Assembly: GCA_016707785.1 (NCBI GenBank)
Contig: JADJGZ010000011.1
Coordinates: forward strand, 1 to 64,000
Origin: Bacteroidales bacterium
GTDB taxonomy: Bacteria; Bacteroidota; Bacteroidia; Bacteroidales; UBA4417
Direction of reading: 5' to 3'
Length of the DNA stretch: 64,000 nucleotides
Shown here piece after piece: positions 17,620-26,707 of this stretch (the first letter of the stretch is position 1; every line of letters begins with the position of its first letter). The position numbers and the translations under genes are program-made. The notes beneath the pieces are model-generated. The model had not been told where the DNA came from, searched no databases, and saw only the letters and a program-made list of their open reading frames with translations.

Positions 17620-18183
17620 ATGGCAAATACCTCTGATTTCCGCAATGGATTATGCATCGAATTCAAGAATGACCTTTTCAAAATCGTTGAATTCCAACAT
17701 GTAAAACCTGGAAAAGGCGCTGCTTATGTCCGCACCAAATTAAAAAATCTGAAAACCGGAAAAGTAATTGACAACACTTTCGATGCAGGTGAAAAAATTG
17801 ATGTAGCCCGTATTGAACGTCGCCCTTACCAGTTTCTTTATAAGGATGAGAATGGCTACAATTTCATGAATTCCCAGACTTTCGACCAGATCAATGTTGA
17901 AGAAGAAATGATTGAAGGTTATCAGTTCCTGAAAGAAGGTGTTGGCGTTGAAATGGTATTTCATGCCGATAATGAAGCTTTGCTCAGTTGCGAATTACCT
18001 ACTTCCGTTGACCTGGAAGTAACTTATACTGAACCCGGCCTTCGCGGAGACACTGCCACCAATACCTTAAAACCTGCTACGGTTGAGACCGGCGCAAACG
18101 TAAGGGTTCCCCTCTTTATTGAAGCAGGAACAAAAATCAAAGTGGATACCCGCACCGGAGCCTATATGGAAAGGGTTAAATAA
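17620..18183 (+). CDS. efp: translation elongation factor EF-P
   Basis: 187 residues, the normal length. EF-P relieves ribosome stalling at polyproline. It has an N-terminal KOW-like domain with the tip loop PGKGAAYVR (Lys32 at the modification position), followed by two OB domains ending in FIEAGTKIKVDTRTGAYMERVK. The start at 17620 (MANTSDFRNG) matches the family. No modification enzymes are nearby. The LpxD-like gene follows after 31 bp and probably shares the transcript. Confidence 0.96.
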   Translation: MANTSDFRNGLCIEFKNDLFKIVEFQHVKPGKGAAYVRTKLKNLKTGKVIDNTFDAGEKIDVARIERRPYQFLYKDENGYNFMNSQTFDQINVEEEMIEGYQFLKEGVGVEMVFHADNEALLSCELPTSVDLEVTYTEPGLRGDTATNTLKPATVETGANVRVPLFIEAGTKIKVDTRTGAYMERVK

Positions 18184-18214
18184 ACCTCTTCTTTTAACCT
18201 TTTAATTCCGCCTC

Positions 18215-19159
18215 ATGGTCTTTCCAATACCATCCACACTCCAGGAGATTGCGGACTTTCTGGGTGCAGATTTCGCAGGTGACCCTAAAAACCCTGTTAC
18301 CGGTATTAATGAGATTCATATGGTAGTGCCGGGTGATATAACTTTTGTTGATCATCCCAAGTATTATTCCAAGGCTTTAAACTCCAAAGCCACCATAGTC
18401 ATTATCAACCAGAGAATGGATACACCTGAAGGTAAGTCGCTTATCTTCAGCACGGATCCTTTTTCCGATTATGTGAAATTAGTCAGGAAGTATTCTCCAT
18501 TCTGCCCCGCTCATTCAAATATCAGTCCCTCCGCTTCAATAGGGGAAGGCAGCATTATTCAACCTGGTGCATTCATTGGTAACCATGTTTTGATCGGTTC
18601 CAACTGTATCATTCATGCAAATGTGAGCATTTATGACCGCTGCATCATTGGAAACAATGTAATCATTCATTCCAATACAGTAATCGGTGCTGATGCCTAT
18701 TATTTCCAGAGACGACCTGAGGGCTACAGGAAACTTGAATCCTGTGGCAAGGTGATCATTGAAGATCATGTGGAAATAGGGGCGCTTTGCTCTATTGATA
18801 AAGGTGTATCAGGAGATACCACCATTGGAAGAGGGACGAAAATGGACAATCATGTCCAGGTGGGCCATGATACCTATATTGGCCGTAACTGCCTGATTGG
18901 AGCACATTCTGCTATTGCCGGGGTAACACGCATCGAGGATGATGTTATTCTTTGGGCGAGAGTGGTTATAAACAAAGATATTGTAGTCGGCAAAGGAGCT
19001 ATTGTACTGGCTACATCCGGCCTTGACAAGTCTGTTCCCGGTGGGAAAACCTATTTCGGATCCCCGGCAGTGGAAGCCATGAAGAAATGGAGGGAAATGG
19101 CAGCTTTAAAACGCCTGCCTGAAATCATCCAAAAACTGGACAAAGATCCAGGAAATTAG
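18215..19159 (+). CDS. second LpxD-like N-acyltransferase paralogue
   Basis: 314 residues. Same layout as LpxD: an N-terminal substrate domain (about 5-95), then hexapeptide-repeat beta-helix with the catalytic-type His218 in QVGHDTYIG. It differs from the lpxD product at the acyl-groove motif (GADAYYF instead of GADGFGF), has a shorter spacer, and ends in a different C-terminal helix. It lies behind efp, not in the lpx block. It may acylate with another chain length or on another UDP-sugar; calling it a redundant LpxD would go beyond the evidence. Confidence 0.8.
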   Translation: MVFPIPSTLQEIADFLGADFAGDPKNPVTGINEIHMVVPGDITFVDHPKYYSKALNSKATIVIINQRMDTPEGKSLIFSTDPFSDYVKLVRKYSPFCPAHSNISPSASIGEGSIIQPGAFIGNHVLIGSNCIIHANVSIYDRCIIGNNVIIHSNTVIGADAYYFQRRPEGYRKLESCGKVIIEDHVEIGALCSIDKGVSGDTTIGRGTKMDNHVQVGHDTYIGRNCLIGAHSAIAGVTRIEDDVILWARVVINKDIVVGKGAIVLATSGLDKSVPGGKTYFGSPAVEAMKKWREMAALKRLPEIIQKLDKDPGN

Positions 19160-19172
19160 TTGTAACAAGGTA

Positions 19173-20621
19173 TTATGACTCCTGGCTATCAGCAGGCTCT
19201 TCCTCTTTTTTTCCTGAATGATACAAATCCATGGCAACAAGGATTGCGACAAAGCCCCAGAAAGGTACGCTCGCCTTATCAGTATTGAGGAAGTTATTCA
19301 TGGTGCCATGCACAAAGTAGGTAATCAGTCCTAAAGTAATAACTAACGACAACATCTTTACCTGCCTGCGTTCTGCTTTTCGGAACACTTTAAGGCCTGT
19401 ATATATCACAGTGATCATGATCAGTAAGAAGCTGATCAATCCCGGGAAGCCTTGTTCAGCAAGTGGGCCAATGTATTCACTATGTGCATTCCCCATATCT
19501 CCCAGGTTGGTACTGATGATGGTTTTTTCCTTGGTACGCTGGAAAGGGGCATACTCAAACTGATATGTTCCCGGGCCCCATCCGAAGAACGGGCGTTCAT
19601 GATACATTCTCAAAGCCGACTGCCATCGGTTGATACGTTCCAGGTTGGAAGCATCTGTTGAAATATTGGAGATGGATTGAATATGTTCGATGAAATTGGC
19701 CGATGAATCCTGCTTATTTTTTTCCAGTTTATCGAGGATCTCAAACTGAAATGTAAAAAAGATCAGTAAAATGGAAGAGATTGTCAGTAAAATCCAGGTG
19801 AAGCGGATACGGAATAATACCAATGCGAGCACCACTAATGCAAAAGCGAAACTTACCCATGCAGCTCGACTTGCTGACAAGAACAAACCAAGCATAATGA
19901 TAAGTGTAACAACCAAAGCCAGTATCCTCATCTGTCGCGACGAATTTCGATCGATTGAATATCCAGCCATGATTGGGAGGAAGAGGGCTAATATAGCTCC
20001 ATAGGCGGTATGATCGTTATAGAAAGGAGTCATTACCCAATGTCCTGCCTTCTCACTGAAAGCAAAAAGCGAATGATTGTAGGTAGCATATCCTATTACG
20101 ATTACCAGTGATATCACATAGGCCCATGCAAACGGCTTTATATTGCTGAATTTCTTAAACAATAGGGATCCGGCAAAATAAAGGGGAATGATGAACCATA
20201 AACGGGCCATCAGGAACTTAAAGGAAACAACCGGAAGATCACTGGCACAGGAAGTAATAAACAGCCATGCCAGGTTCAGGAAAACAGCAATTGTCACAGG
20301 ATGCCTGAGAAATTGTTTATCAAGGCCCTTTTCCATACTCAGTTTCAGGACAAAAAGCAGCATTACCCCGAATAACAGGGGTTCACTGGGGACAGAGATA
20401 TTGGCCCCAAGATCGTAGTTACCAATATCAATGGCTAAGGGTGTGGAAAAGACGGCAAGAAAGATGACCTTATCAAGGGAGAAAATATATAGCAAAACAA
20501 GGAGGATTGCCATTGGGATGAGTATTCCCCAATAGAATTCCTTTATCACCAGGTAGGTATTCAGTAGAATAAATACGCTGGTAACCAGGTAAACGATTGA
20601 TATTTTCAGTTTTTCAGTCAA
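19173..20621 (-). CDS. O-antigen ligase / Wzy-type polymerase family membrane protein
   Basis: 482 residues with about eleven to twelve hydrophobic segments and one large periplasmic loop. The Wzy_C motif region is near the C-terminal third: RPFFGWGPGTYQFEYAPF and NAHSEYIGPLAEQGFPGL, where the conserved His/Glu pattern of O-antigen ligases sits. It joins or polymerises lipid-linked glycan in the periplasm. It is last in a minus-strand run behind two Wzz-like genes (19 bp gap), supporting a polymer-assembly role. Ligase versus polymerase cannot be settled from sequence alone. Confidence 0.85.
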   Translation of the reverse strand: MTEKLKISIVYLVTSVFILLNTYLVIKEFYWGILIPMAILLVLLYIFSLDKVIFLAVFSTPLAIDIGNYDLGANISVPSEPLLFGVMLLFVLKLSMEKGLDKQFLRHPVTIAVFLNLAWLFITSCASDLPVVSFKFLMARLWFIIPLYFAGSLLFKKFSNIKPFAWAYVISLVIVIGYATYNHSLFAFSEKAGHWVMTPFYNDHTAYGAILALFLPIMAGYSIDRNSSRQMRILALVVTLIIMLGLFLSASRAAWVSFAFALVVLALVLFRIRFTWILLTISSILLIFFTFQFEILDKLEKNKQDSSANFIEHIQSISNISTDASNLERINRWQSALRMYHERPFFGWGPGTYQFEYAPFQRTKEKTIISTNLGDMGNAHSEYIGPLAEQGFPGLISFLLIMITVIYTGLKVFRKAERRQVKMLSLVITLGLITYFVHGTMNNFLNTDKASVPFWGFVAILVAMDLYHSGKKEEEPADSQES

Positions 20622-20639
20622 AACAGGGGATAAGAATCA

Positions 20640-21611
20640 TTAATCTTTGTTTCCCGGGGAACCAAGAAATGCTTTTCTCTGTTCAATTACTGCAATGGCA
20701 ATCAGGCTAAGCAATAAGGTTCCAGCCACAAAATAGAACATGACCATCAGCCGTTTGGGATATGATTTCTTATCGGCAACTTTAGCAGGAGAAACGGTAT
20801 TGATAAAGGTATATTCCTTATTGGCATCGTAGATTGCAAGGTCGGCTTTCAACATCAGTTCACTGTATTCGTTGGCAACATCTTTCACGCGGTTTGAAAG
20901 GAAAAGCAGGTCACTTCCTTTTTCTCTCATGCCTTCAGTCAGTTGGTCAACGCTTTTACGGTTAATCCCTGAGCCTCCACCGTCAACGGTTCTAAGTTCT
21001 CCACGGGTGATTTCCTGGCTTTGGCCCAGAATGTCATAGATTCCATACGTTGAGGTGATCTTATGCATTTCTTCTTTTACAGAATCAATTTCCTGTTTCT
21101 TCAGTTCCATTGCTTTGCGGAAACTTCTCTCTACTTCCATGTATTTTTTATGGTGAGTAGTCCTGATTTTTGCATCAGTGTAATAGATGATGGCATTTAC
21201 GATATCTTTTGCCATTACCGGATCACGGTCCAAAACGGTAATTTCAACACTCTCATACTGAGTCTTTGATATCTTCACAAATTTATCATACAGGTAGGCC
21301 ATCGTGGAAGCAAAGTACTTATAACTTGAGTCGATCCCATAATGTGCCGGCAGGTTGAACTTGAGCATTACACTATCCCTGACATCCCTGGAAGTGAGCC
21401 ATTGAAGCATTTGCTCAGTTTCACTCTCATCGGAATAGGGAGCGATATTTGAAGGATAAATAACAGCCACGGATTTAAACCTGGGTTTAGTGACCCATGG
21501 GCTAGAAACTATAAGGGATGCGATGGCAGCGATTACCATAAGGATAATCAGATGCCACTTCCACTTTCCAATGATTCGCAATAAATTGGTATTGCTAAAA
21601 AAATTTTCCAT
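20640..21611 (-). CDS. Wzz-like chain-length determinant (polysaccharide co-polymerase) 2
   Basis: 323 residues. Hydrophobic segment at about 18-38, a periplasmic alpha-helical domain (about 60-280), and a second hydrophobic segment at about 288-308, the Wzz topology without a cytoplasmic kinase domain. It is a paralogue of the next gene upstream (shared TEQMLQ, HYGIDSS, VEITVLDRDP-type segments). Such proteins set glycan chain length with Wzy. It sits between the O-antigen ligase and the other Wzz-like gene. Confidence 0.85.
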   Translation of the reverse strand: MENFFSNTNLLRIIGKWKWHLIILMVIAAIASLIVSSPWVTKPRFKSVAVIYPSNIAPYSDESETEQMLQWLTSRDVRDSVMLKFNLPAHYGIDSSYKYFASTMAYLYDKFVKISKTQYESVEITVLDRDPVMAKDIVNAIIYYTDAKIRTTHHKKYMEVERSFRKAMELKKQEIDSVKEEMHKITSTYGIYDILGQSQEITRGELRTVDGGGSGINRKSVDQLTEGMREKGSDLLFLSNRVKDVANEYSELMLKADLAIYDANKEYTFINTVSPAKVADKKSYPKRLMVMFYFVAGTLLLSLIAIAVIEQRKAFLGSPGNKD

Positions 21612-21668
21612 ATATCCGACCGATGTTAATTTCCTGAAACGGGTTACTAAGTTGAGATTAGGTTTTAT

Positions 21669-22715
21669 TCAAACAGGTTCATGGTTTTGTCCACGCATTT
21701 TCCTTAATGCTAAGGGGGCGTTCTCAAGCAACAGTATCACCATTGCAGCCATGAATAATGCACTTAAAGTTGAAAGTGTTACTATGATCCAGCGAATGGG
21801 ATAAGCCTTTCTTTCAGACTTATAAGCGGTTTCAACCACAAATTTCTGAGGGATATATTGAGTTGCATCAATTTTAGCCTCTTCATATTTTGCCTTGACA
21901 AAACTCAATTGTTTCTTTTCATACTCCAGTGCATCTCTTAATGACACATAAGGGCCACCATATTGGGCCAGCACTTTCAATTTATTATCAAGTGCATCAA
22001 TTCCCCTTTTATTTCCTTTGGCAATTTCAATGGCAAGTTGCTGATTGATCATCTCAGCCTGAGTTTCATAATCATGAACGCCTAACTTTCGCAGTTCTGT
22101 GAGCGAATCTTCCATGACCCGAATCTCAGCTTTCAATTTCTGATATTCTGCATCCATGATTCTGAATCCCTGAACAGCCCTCTCCTTCTGCATGTCATTC
22201 TTTACCGTGTCAAGCAAAGCAGCAATGGTATTGGCTATATCAGCCGCAACCTGGGGATCATGATCAAGAACACTGATTTTCACAGCCATGTACTCCGTCC
22301 GCTTAAAGGTAATATTGGATTCATATTGCCTGTATAAACGAAGGTTCTTGTACCTTGAAGATGTGTCGATACCGTAATGACGGGCAAGATCAAAGGATTT
22401 AATGATGCGGTCCTTAATTTTATTGGAATTCAATACCTGCAACATTTGTTCAGTTTGAGCGTCTTCACCAAACTCAAGAATGTCCTGTTTTGCTCCTGCA
22501 TTATCATTTAGCAATGATTTTGAGATAGAATTGCTGGATGCAGGATACATGATCACTGTAGAGCGATATAGCGGATCAATGAACAGAGAAGATGAAACGA
22601 TCATTGAGACTACTGCTGCAATAATTGCAGTAACCAGGAATGCTTTTCGCCATCTGTAAAGAAACATCAGGAGCTTTGATGAATCAAATTCGGGGTAAAC
22701 TTTTTCGCTTGTCAT
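21669..22715 (-). CDS. Wzz-like chain-length determinant (polysaccharide co-polymerase) 1
   Basis: 348 residues, two membrane segments (about 24-44 and 308-330) flanking a periplasmic coiled-coil-rich domain. It shares TEQMLQVLNS, HYGIDTSSRYK and VKISVLDHDPQVA with its tandem neighbour, showing a duplication. It is first in the Wzz-Wzz-ligase run and has its own promoter 32 bp upstream. It sets the chain length of exported polysaccharide with the ligase/polymerase at 19173 and the flippase at 22807. Confidence 0.87.
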   Translation of the reverse strand: MTSEKVYPEFDSSKLLMFLYRWRKAFLVTAIIAAVVSMIVSSSLFIDPLYRSTVIMYPASSNSISKSLLNDNAGAKQDILEFGEDAQTEQMLQVLNSNKIKDRIIKSFDLARHYGIDTSSRYKNLRLYRQYESNITFKRTEYMAVKISVLDHDPQVAADIANTIAALLDTVKNDMQKERAVQGFRIMDAEYQKLKAEIRVMEDSLTELRKLGVHDYETQAEMINQQLAIEIAKGNKRGIDALDNKLKVLAQYGGPYVSLRDALEYEKKQLSFVKAKYEEAKIDATQYIPQKFVVETAYKSERKAYPIRWIIVTLSTLSALFMAAMVILLLENAPLALRKMRGQNHEPV

Positions 22716-22746
22716 AAATAAGCCGTCAGGCTATTTTAGAAGAGCC

Positions 22747-22755
22747 GCAAAAATA
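22747..22755 (-). promoter_or_regulatory. Bacteroidota promoter for the Wzz genes
   Basis: On the minus strand, TATTTTTGC is preceded at a 19-bp spacing by TTG (22775-22777). The ATG is 31 bp downstream. Confidence 0.65.
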
Positions 22756-22806
22756 GGAAAAATCCGCAAGAAACCAAGCGGGCTAAAGGCTATTAAGGTA
22801 AGGAAA

Positions 22807-24252
22807 TTAATTATTCCTCAGCAAGGCCAGCATGGACCTGAAATTGATCAATCGCAAGGCAATAGAGGCTACCAATGCAGCCAGAAGTGAGATAATGAAA
22901 CTGACCTTCCAATCCAGGTCAACACCTTTCATGAACCAGTTTAATAAGATAACAAAGCAAACGAATGCCAGCAAGCTAAAAAGATAAGACAGTTCCGGCT
23001 TAAAACGGAAAATCCGCTGTACCATTACAAATTGTAGGATAGCCGTGAAAAATTGAGTAATCAGGCTTGCATAAGCAGATCCTACCGCCATATAGGTTGG
23101 AATGAGGAAATAGTTCAATGAAATATTCAGAACCATACCTGAAAAAGCAATGATATTAAGCCATTTGAGGTTCCCATTGGCGGTTAAAAGCGTCCCGAAA
23201 ATATAGGTTGTGGCAATAGGTATGAAGCCTAGTATAAGAAAACGGAATACCGCAGCGGAATCTGCAATATGCTTCACATAAAGTAGTTCCATGAATTCTG
23301 TTGTAAAAAAACACAAAGCAACAGAAACGGTTATTGCGAAAGCAAAAATCATGGTGAAAGCCAGTTTGACAAGTCCTTCCAGGGGAAGTTTATCTTTGAT
23401 GAGTTTAGCAAACATGGGTAAGAGTATCACAGAAAACAGGTAGGCAATCATATTGATAGCATCCAGTAAGCGGTAGGCCGAAGCATAAATACCTGCCTGT
23501 AAATCGCCTTCCGCATCCGGAAGAATACGCTCCAGCATTACAGAGTCAATACGGTTGTAAAAGGTCATCAATAATACCAGTACTGCAAAAGGATAACTTT
23601 GCTTGATAATCAGGGCAAAGAAGGCCATGTTCCACTGCAACCTCCTGAAAGCAGCCTTCTTCATGACAATAATCATAGCAATCAGGGCAGTGATAACATA
23701 TGCGGCAGTCTGAGCATATACAAACCATTCAATCCTGAAAGTTTTTCCACTCATGCCTCCCCACAATAACACACTGCATATCAATATCATAAGGAGCCTG
23801 TCCAATACTGAAATCAGGCTATCAGTCTTAAAATGCAACAGTCCGGAGATATTTGACCTCAGGTACAAAATCAGTGATATGAGTATCTGGTTAAATCCGA
23901 GGATCAGCAGGAAGAACATTTGCCTGGAATCATATCCCCAAATAAACCCTACTGACATTGTTACAATGATATAAAGCAATGCAAGTAAAAATTTGAAGAT
24001 CACGATGCCTGAGAAATGCTTATTCAGCAGGTGATTATTCTGGGCTATATTCTTATTGTTGAAATTGGTGATACCAAAATCCAGCAGGATATTAAAAAGA
24101 AAAGTAAAATTGAGCAATGAAGAGTACCATCCATATTCCCCTGATCCTACCAGATTTTGAACAGTCCTGTCGATGCCGAATATCCAGAATGGCTTCACCA
24201 GCAGGTTCAAAAAGAGCAGGAGGGTCAGGTTGGTTAGAAACTTGCGCTGCAT
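22807..24252 (-). CDS. polysaccharide flippase (Wzx/MATE-like)
   Basis: 481 residues with about fourteen hydrophobic segments, starting with a basic N-terminus (MQRKFLTNLTLLLFLN). It looks like the polysaccharide biosynthesis/MATE-like flippase family (PST), which moves undecaprenyl-linked repeat units across the inner membrane. Motifs: LVGSGEYGWYSSLLNFTFLF and FGTLLTANGNLKWLN. It belongs with the downstream Wzz pair and O-antigen ligase. It has its own promoter. Confidence 0.87.
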   Translation of the reverse strand: MQRKFLTNLTLLLFLNLLVKPFWIFGIDRTVQNLVGSGEYGWYSSLLNFTFLFNILLDFGITNFNNKNIAQNNHLLNKHFSGIVIFKFLLALLYIIVTMSVGFIWGYDSRQMFFLLILGFNQILISLILYLRSNISGLLHFKTDSLISVLDRLLMILICSVLLWGGMSGKTFRIEWFVYAQTAAYVITALIAMIIVMKKAAFRRLQWNMAFFALIIKQSYPFAVLVLLMTFYNRIDSVMLERILPDAEGDLQAGIYASAYRLLDAINMIAYLFSVILLPMFAKLIKDKLPLEGLVKLAFTMIFAFAITVSVALCFFTTEFMELLYVKHIADSAAVFRFLILGFIPIATTYIFGTLLTANGNLKWLNIIAFSGMVLNISLNYFLIPTYMAVGSAYASLITQFFTAILQFVMVQRIFRFKPELSYLFSLLAFVCFVILLNWFMKGVDLDWKVSFIISLLAALVASIALRLINFRSMLALLRNN

Positions 24253-24301
24253 CGTGTGCGCTATTGATTTGCTGGATGGATAATAAAAGTTACTTGGTCG
24301 T

Positions 24302-24309
24302 CAAATTTA
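24302..24309 (-). promoter_or_regulatory. Bacteroidota -7 box upstream of the flippase gene
   Basis: TAAATTTG on the minus strand, 50 bp upstream of the ATG, with TTG (24328-24330) 18 bp further up. Confidence 0.55.
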
Positions 24310-24413
24310 ACCATTTCCTTAAATAATCAATCAAAAACGCTTACAAATCCATACAGATTCATATTTTGAGGTCTTTAAGGGAAAAAGGTAGGGGGAATGA
24401 CCATAAAATACCC

Positions 24414-24422
24414 TATTTTTGC
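24414..24422 (+). promoter_or_regulatory. Bacteroidota -7 box overlapping the glycosyltransferase frame
   Basis: TATTTTTGC, a perfect match, lies 12 bp before the TTG at 24434. Transcription would start about 6-8 bp downstream, giving an almost leaderless mRNA. Confidence 0.6.
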
Positions 24423-24433
24423 AGAAAAAGGCT

Positions 24434-25558
24434 TTGAAAATTGCTGTCAATACGCGTCTTCTCCTTCATAACCGGTTAGATGGAATCGGTAGGTTTACCT
24501 ACGAGACACTCAGGATCATGACGGAATCGCATCCTGAACATGAATTCCTGTTTATCTTCGACCGGCCTTTTCATGAGAGTTTTATTTTTTCAAAGAATAT
24601 AACGCCGATCAAAGTGGCACCCCAGGCCCGCCATCCACTGCTTTATCTGTTCTGGTTCGAACTATCCCTTCCCTATATCTTTTCAAAGTACAAACCTGAT
24701 ATCTTTCTCTCACCCGATGGTTATCTTACACTAAAAACAGATATCCCTTCGGTTGCAGTTATTCATGATCTGAATTTTGAAAAATTTCCCATGGACCTTC
24801 CCTGGACAGACCGAATCTATTATCAGAAAATGTTTCCGCTTTTTGCGAAAAAGGCCAATAGAATTGCGAGCGTTTCACAATTTTCAAAGGAAGATATCAT
24901 AAAAAGGTACGAGATAGAAGAAAGTAAGATTGATGTTGTTCATAATGGTGCGAGTGAAAGTTTTAAACCGATATCGGAAGAAGAGAAAATTGCTGTACGG
25001 AAGCAATTTGCTGATGAAAGGAACTATTTCTTTTTTGTTGGTTCATTGCACCCCAGGAAAAACCTTGTAAATCTTTTCAAATCATTCGACAAATTCAAGC
25101 AGGCTGATCAGCGAGGCATCAAATTGCTTATTGCCGGGGCTAAGATGTGGTGGACAAACGAAATCCGTGAAGCCTATGAAAGCATGCATTATAAGGAAGA
25201 TGTGATCTTTACGGGTCGTGTCTCTGATGCCGATTTATCCAGATTGATGGCTTCTGCCCTGGCACTTACCTATGTTTCCTATTTTGAAGGATTTGGAATT
25301 CCCATCCTGGAAGCTTTCCATTGCGGCACCCCGGTGATTACTTCTACACTGACTTCCATGCCTGAAGTAGCTGGCGATGCTGCACTGCTTGTGGATCCAT
25401 TCTCCATCGATTCCATCGTTTCCTCTATGCACTTTATTGCCGACGACGCTGTACTTCGAAATCAGCTAATTGTGAAAGGCCATAAGCAACAGGAACTTTT
25501 CTCATGGAATGCCACTGCAGAGAAGTTATGGAATACCATTGAACGGACTGTCTCCTGA
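24434..25558 (+). CDS. glycosyltransferase family 4
   Basis: 374 residues. GT-B fold retaining glycosyltransferase: N-terminal KIAVNTRLLL strand, the linker SVSQFSKEDI, C-terminal Glycos_transf_1 domain from about 195 (FFFVGSLHPRKNLVNLF), and the E-x7-E donor motif EGFGIPILEAFHCGTPV. The frame is open from a TTG at 24419, but that codon is inside the -7 box; the second TTG at 24434 gives the typical MKIAVNTR start. It presumably acts in the cytoplasm, adding a sugar to a lipid-linked repeat unit. The acyltransferase gene follows 6 bp later. Confidence 0.87.
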   Translation: MKIAVNTRLLLHNRLDGIGRFTYETLRIMTESHPEHEFLFIFDRPFHESFIFSKNITPIKVAPQARHPLLYLFWFELSLPYIFSKYKPDIFLSPDGYLTLKTDIPSVAVIHDLNFEKFPMDLPWTDRIYYQKMFPLFAKKANRIASVSQFSKEDIIKRYEIEESKIDVVHNGASESFKPISEEEKIAVRKQFADERNYFFFVGSLHPRKNLVNLFKSFDKFKQADQRGIKLLIAGAKMWWTNEIREAYESMHYKEDVIFTGRVSDADLSRLMASALALTYVSYFEGFGIPILEAFHCGTPVITSTLTSMPEVAGDAALLVDPFSIDSIVSSMHFIADDAVLRNQLIVKGHKQQELFSWNATAEKLWNTIERTVS

Positions 25559-25564
25559 TAACCT

Positions 25565-26707
25565 ATGACATCCGGACACACCAACAGAATTTACGGACTG
25601 GATATCCTCAGGGCTTTTGCGATCCTGTTTGTTTTGTATTCCCATGCTTTTTTCCTGGTCATTGACCATGTAAATGAAAAAGCATATAATATTCTTTCGC
25701 TCGATGGTGTCACTATCTTTTTCGTACTCAGTGGCTTCCTGATTGGGGGCATTCTGCTCCGCACCATCAATCAAACGGATTTCAACTGGAATAATCTGCT
25801 GGAATTCTGGATTCGCCGTTGGTTCAGAACGTTGCCCAACTATTTCCTAATGCTGATTCTGCTGACCCTGATCACAGTATTTTCAGCATCAGGTATAGGT
25901 AACTCAATAACTTCCTATTTCTTTTTCCTTCAGAATTTTGCAAGTCCTCACCCGGCTTTTTTTCCCGAAGCATGGAGTCTTACGGTGGAAGAATGGTTCT
26001 ACCTGCTGATCCCTTTAGGACTTTATATCACCCTGAAAATTTCAAAAAATCATCGGAAAACAATCGTTTTGGCCTGGATTATCTTCCTGATACTCCTGGT
26101 AACAGGGATCAGGATTTACAGGGCATTAACTCTCTACATCCCGGATTTCGAGACCTGGGATCATCTGCAGCGCAAAATCGTGATCACCCGACTGGATAGC
26201 ATCATGTATGGATTTCTGGGGGCGTGGGTAAATTTTTACTTTCCTGTTTTTTGGAAAGCCGGCAAAAGATATTGGCTATTCCTCGGGCTCATCCTTCTCG
26301 TGTTCCCGATGGGTGTAGATTTTTTCCTGGGTAAAAATCTATTCTTCCTGAATTATTTCTCACTCATGATGACTTCTGCCGGCACTCTCCTGATGCTTCC
26401 CTACCTATCTGAATGGAAGACCGGCAAAGGATTTATCTATAGATTCCTCACTTTTGTAAGTATTACATCCTATAGCATGTACCTGGTGAATTTTTCACTG
26501 GTACAACTCCGCATTATTCCTTCCCTTACTCCGGTAATTGTAGCAATAACAAAGAATCATCTTGTCATCAGCTGCATAAGATATTTCCTGTACTGGGGAC
26601 TTACGTTCATGCTTTCCTATCTATTGTACAGATTCTATGAAAAGCCTTTCACGAGTCTGAGGGACCACTTCCGAAAGTCCAGGCTTGTAAAAGCTGAGGC
26701 TAAATAA
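25565..26707 (+). CDS. acyltransferase 3 family membrane protein (OafA-like)
   Basis: 380 residues, about ten hydrophobic segments. The acyltransferase-3 signature is at the N-terminus: RAFAILFVLYSH with Arg16 and His27, the conserved catalytic-type pair, and the later motif WSLTVEEWFYLLIP. Relatives O-acetylate surface polysaccharides or lipids from the inner membrane. It directly follows a glycosyltransferase, so O-antigen or exopolysaccharide modification is the likely role (inference). Its last 8 bp overlap the convergent murB. Confidence 0.86.
   Translation: MTSGHTNRIYGLDILRAFAILFVLYSHAFFLVIDHVNEKAYNILSLDGVTIFFVLSGFLIGGILLRTINQTDFNWNNLLEFWIRRWFRTLPNYFLMLILLTLITVFSASGIGNSITSYFFFLQNFASPHPAFFPEAWSLTVEEWFYLLIPLGLYITLKISKNHRKTIVLAWIIFLILLVTGIRIYRALTLYIPDFETWDHLQRKIVITRLDSIMYGFLGAWVNFYFPVFWKAGKRYWLFLGLILLVFPMGVDFFLGKNLFFLNYFSLMMTSAGTLLMLPYLSEWKTGKGFIYRFLTFVSITSYSMYLVNFSLVQLRIIPSLTPVIVAITKNHLVISCIRYFLYWGLTFMLSYLLYRFYEKPFTSLRDHFRKSRLVKAEAK

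Noticed and set aside
24253..24433. Divergent promoter region as a capsule phase-inversion site
   Set aside because: No inverted repeats or invertase gene were seen flanking the promoters.
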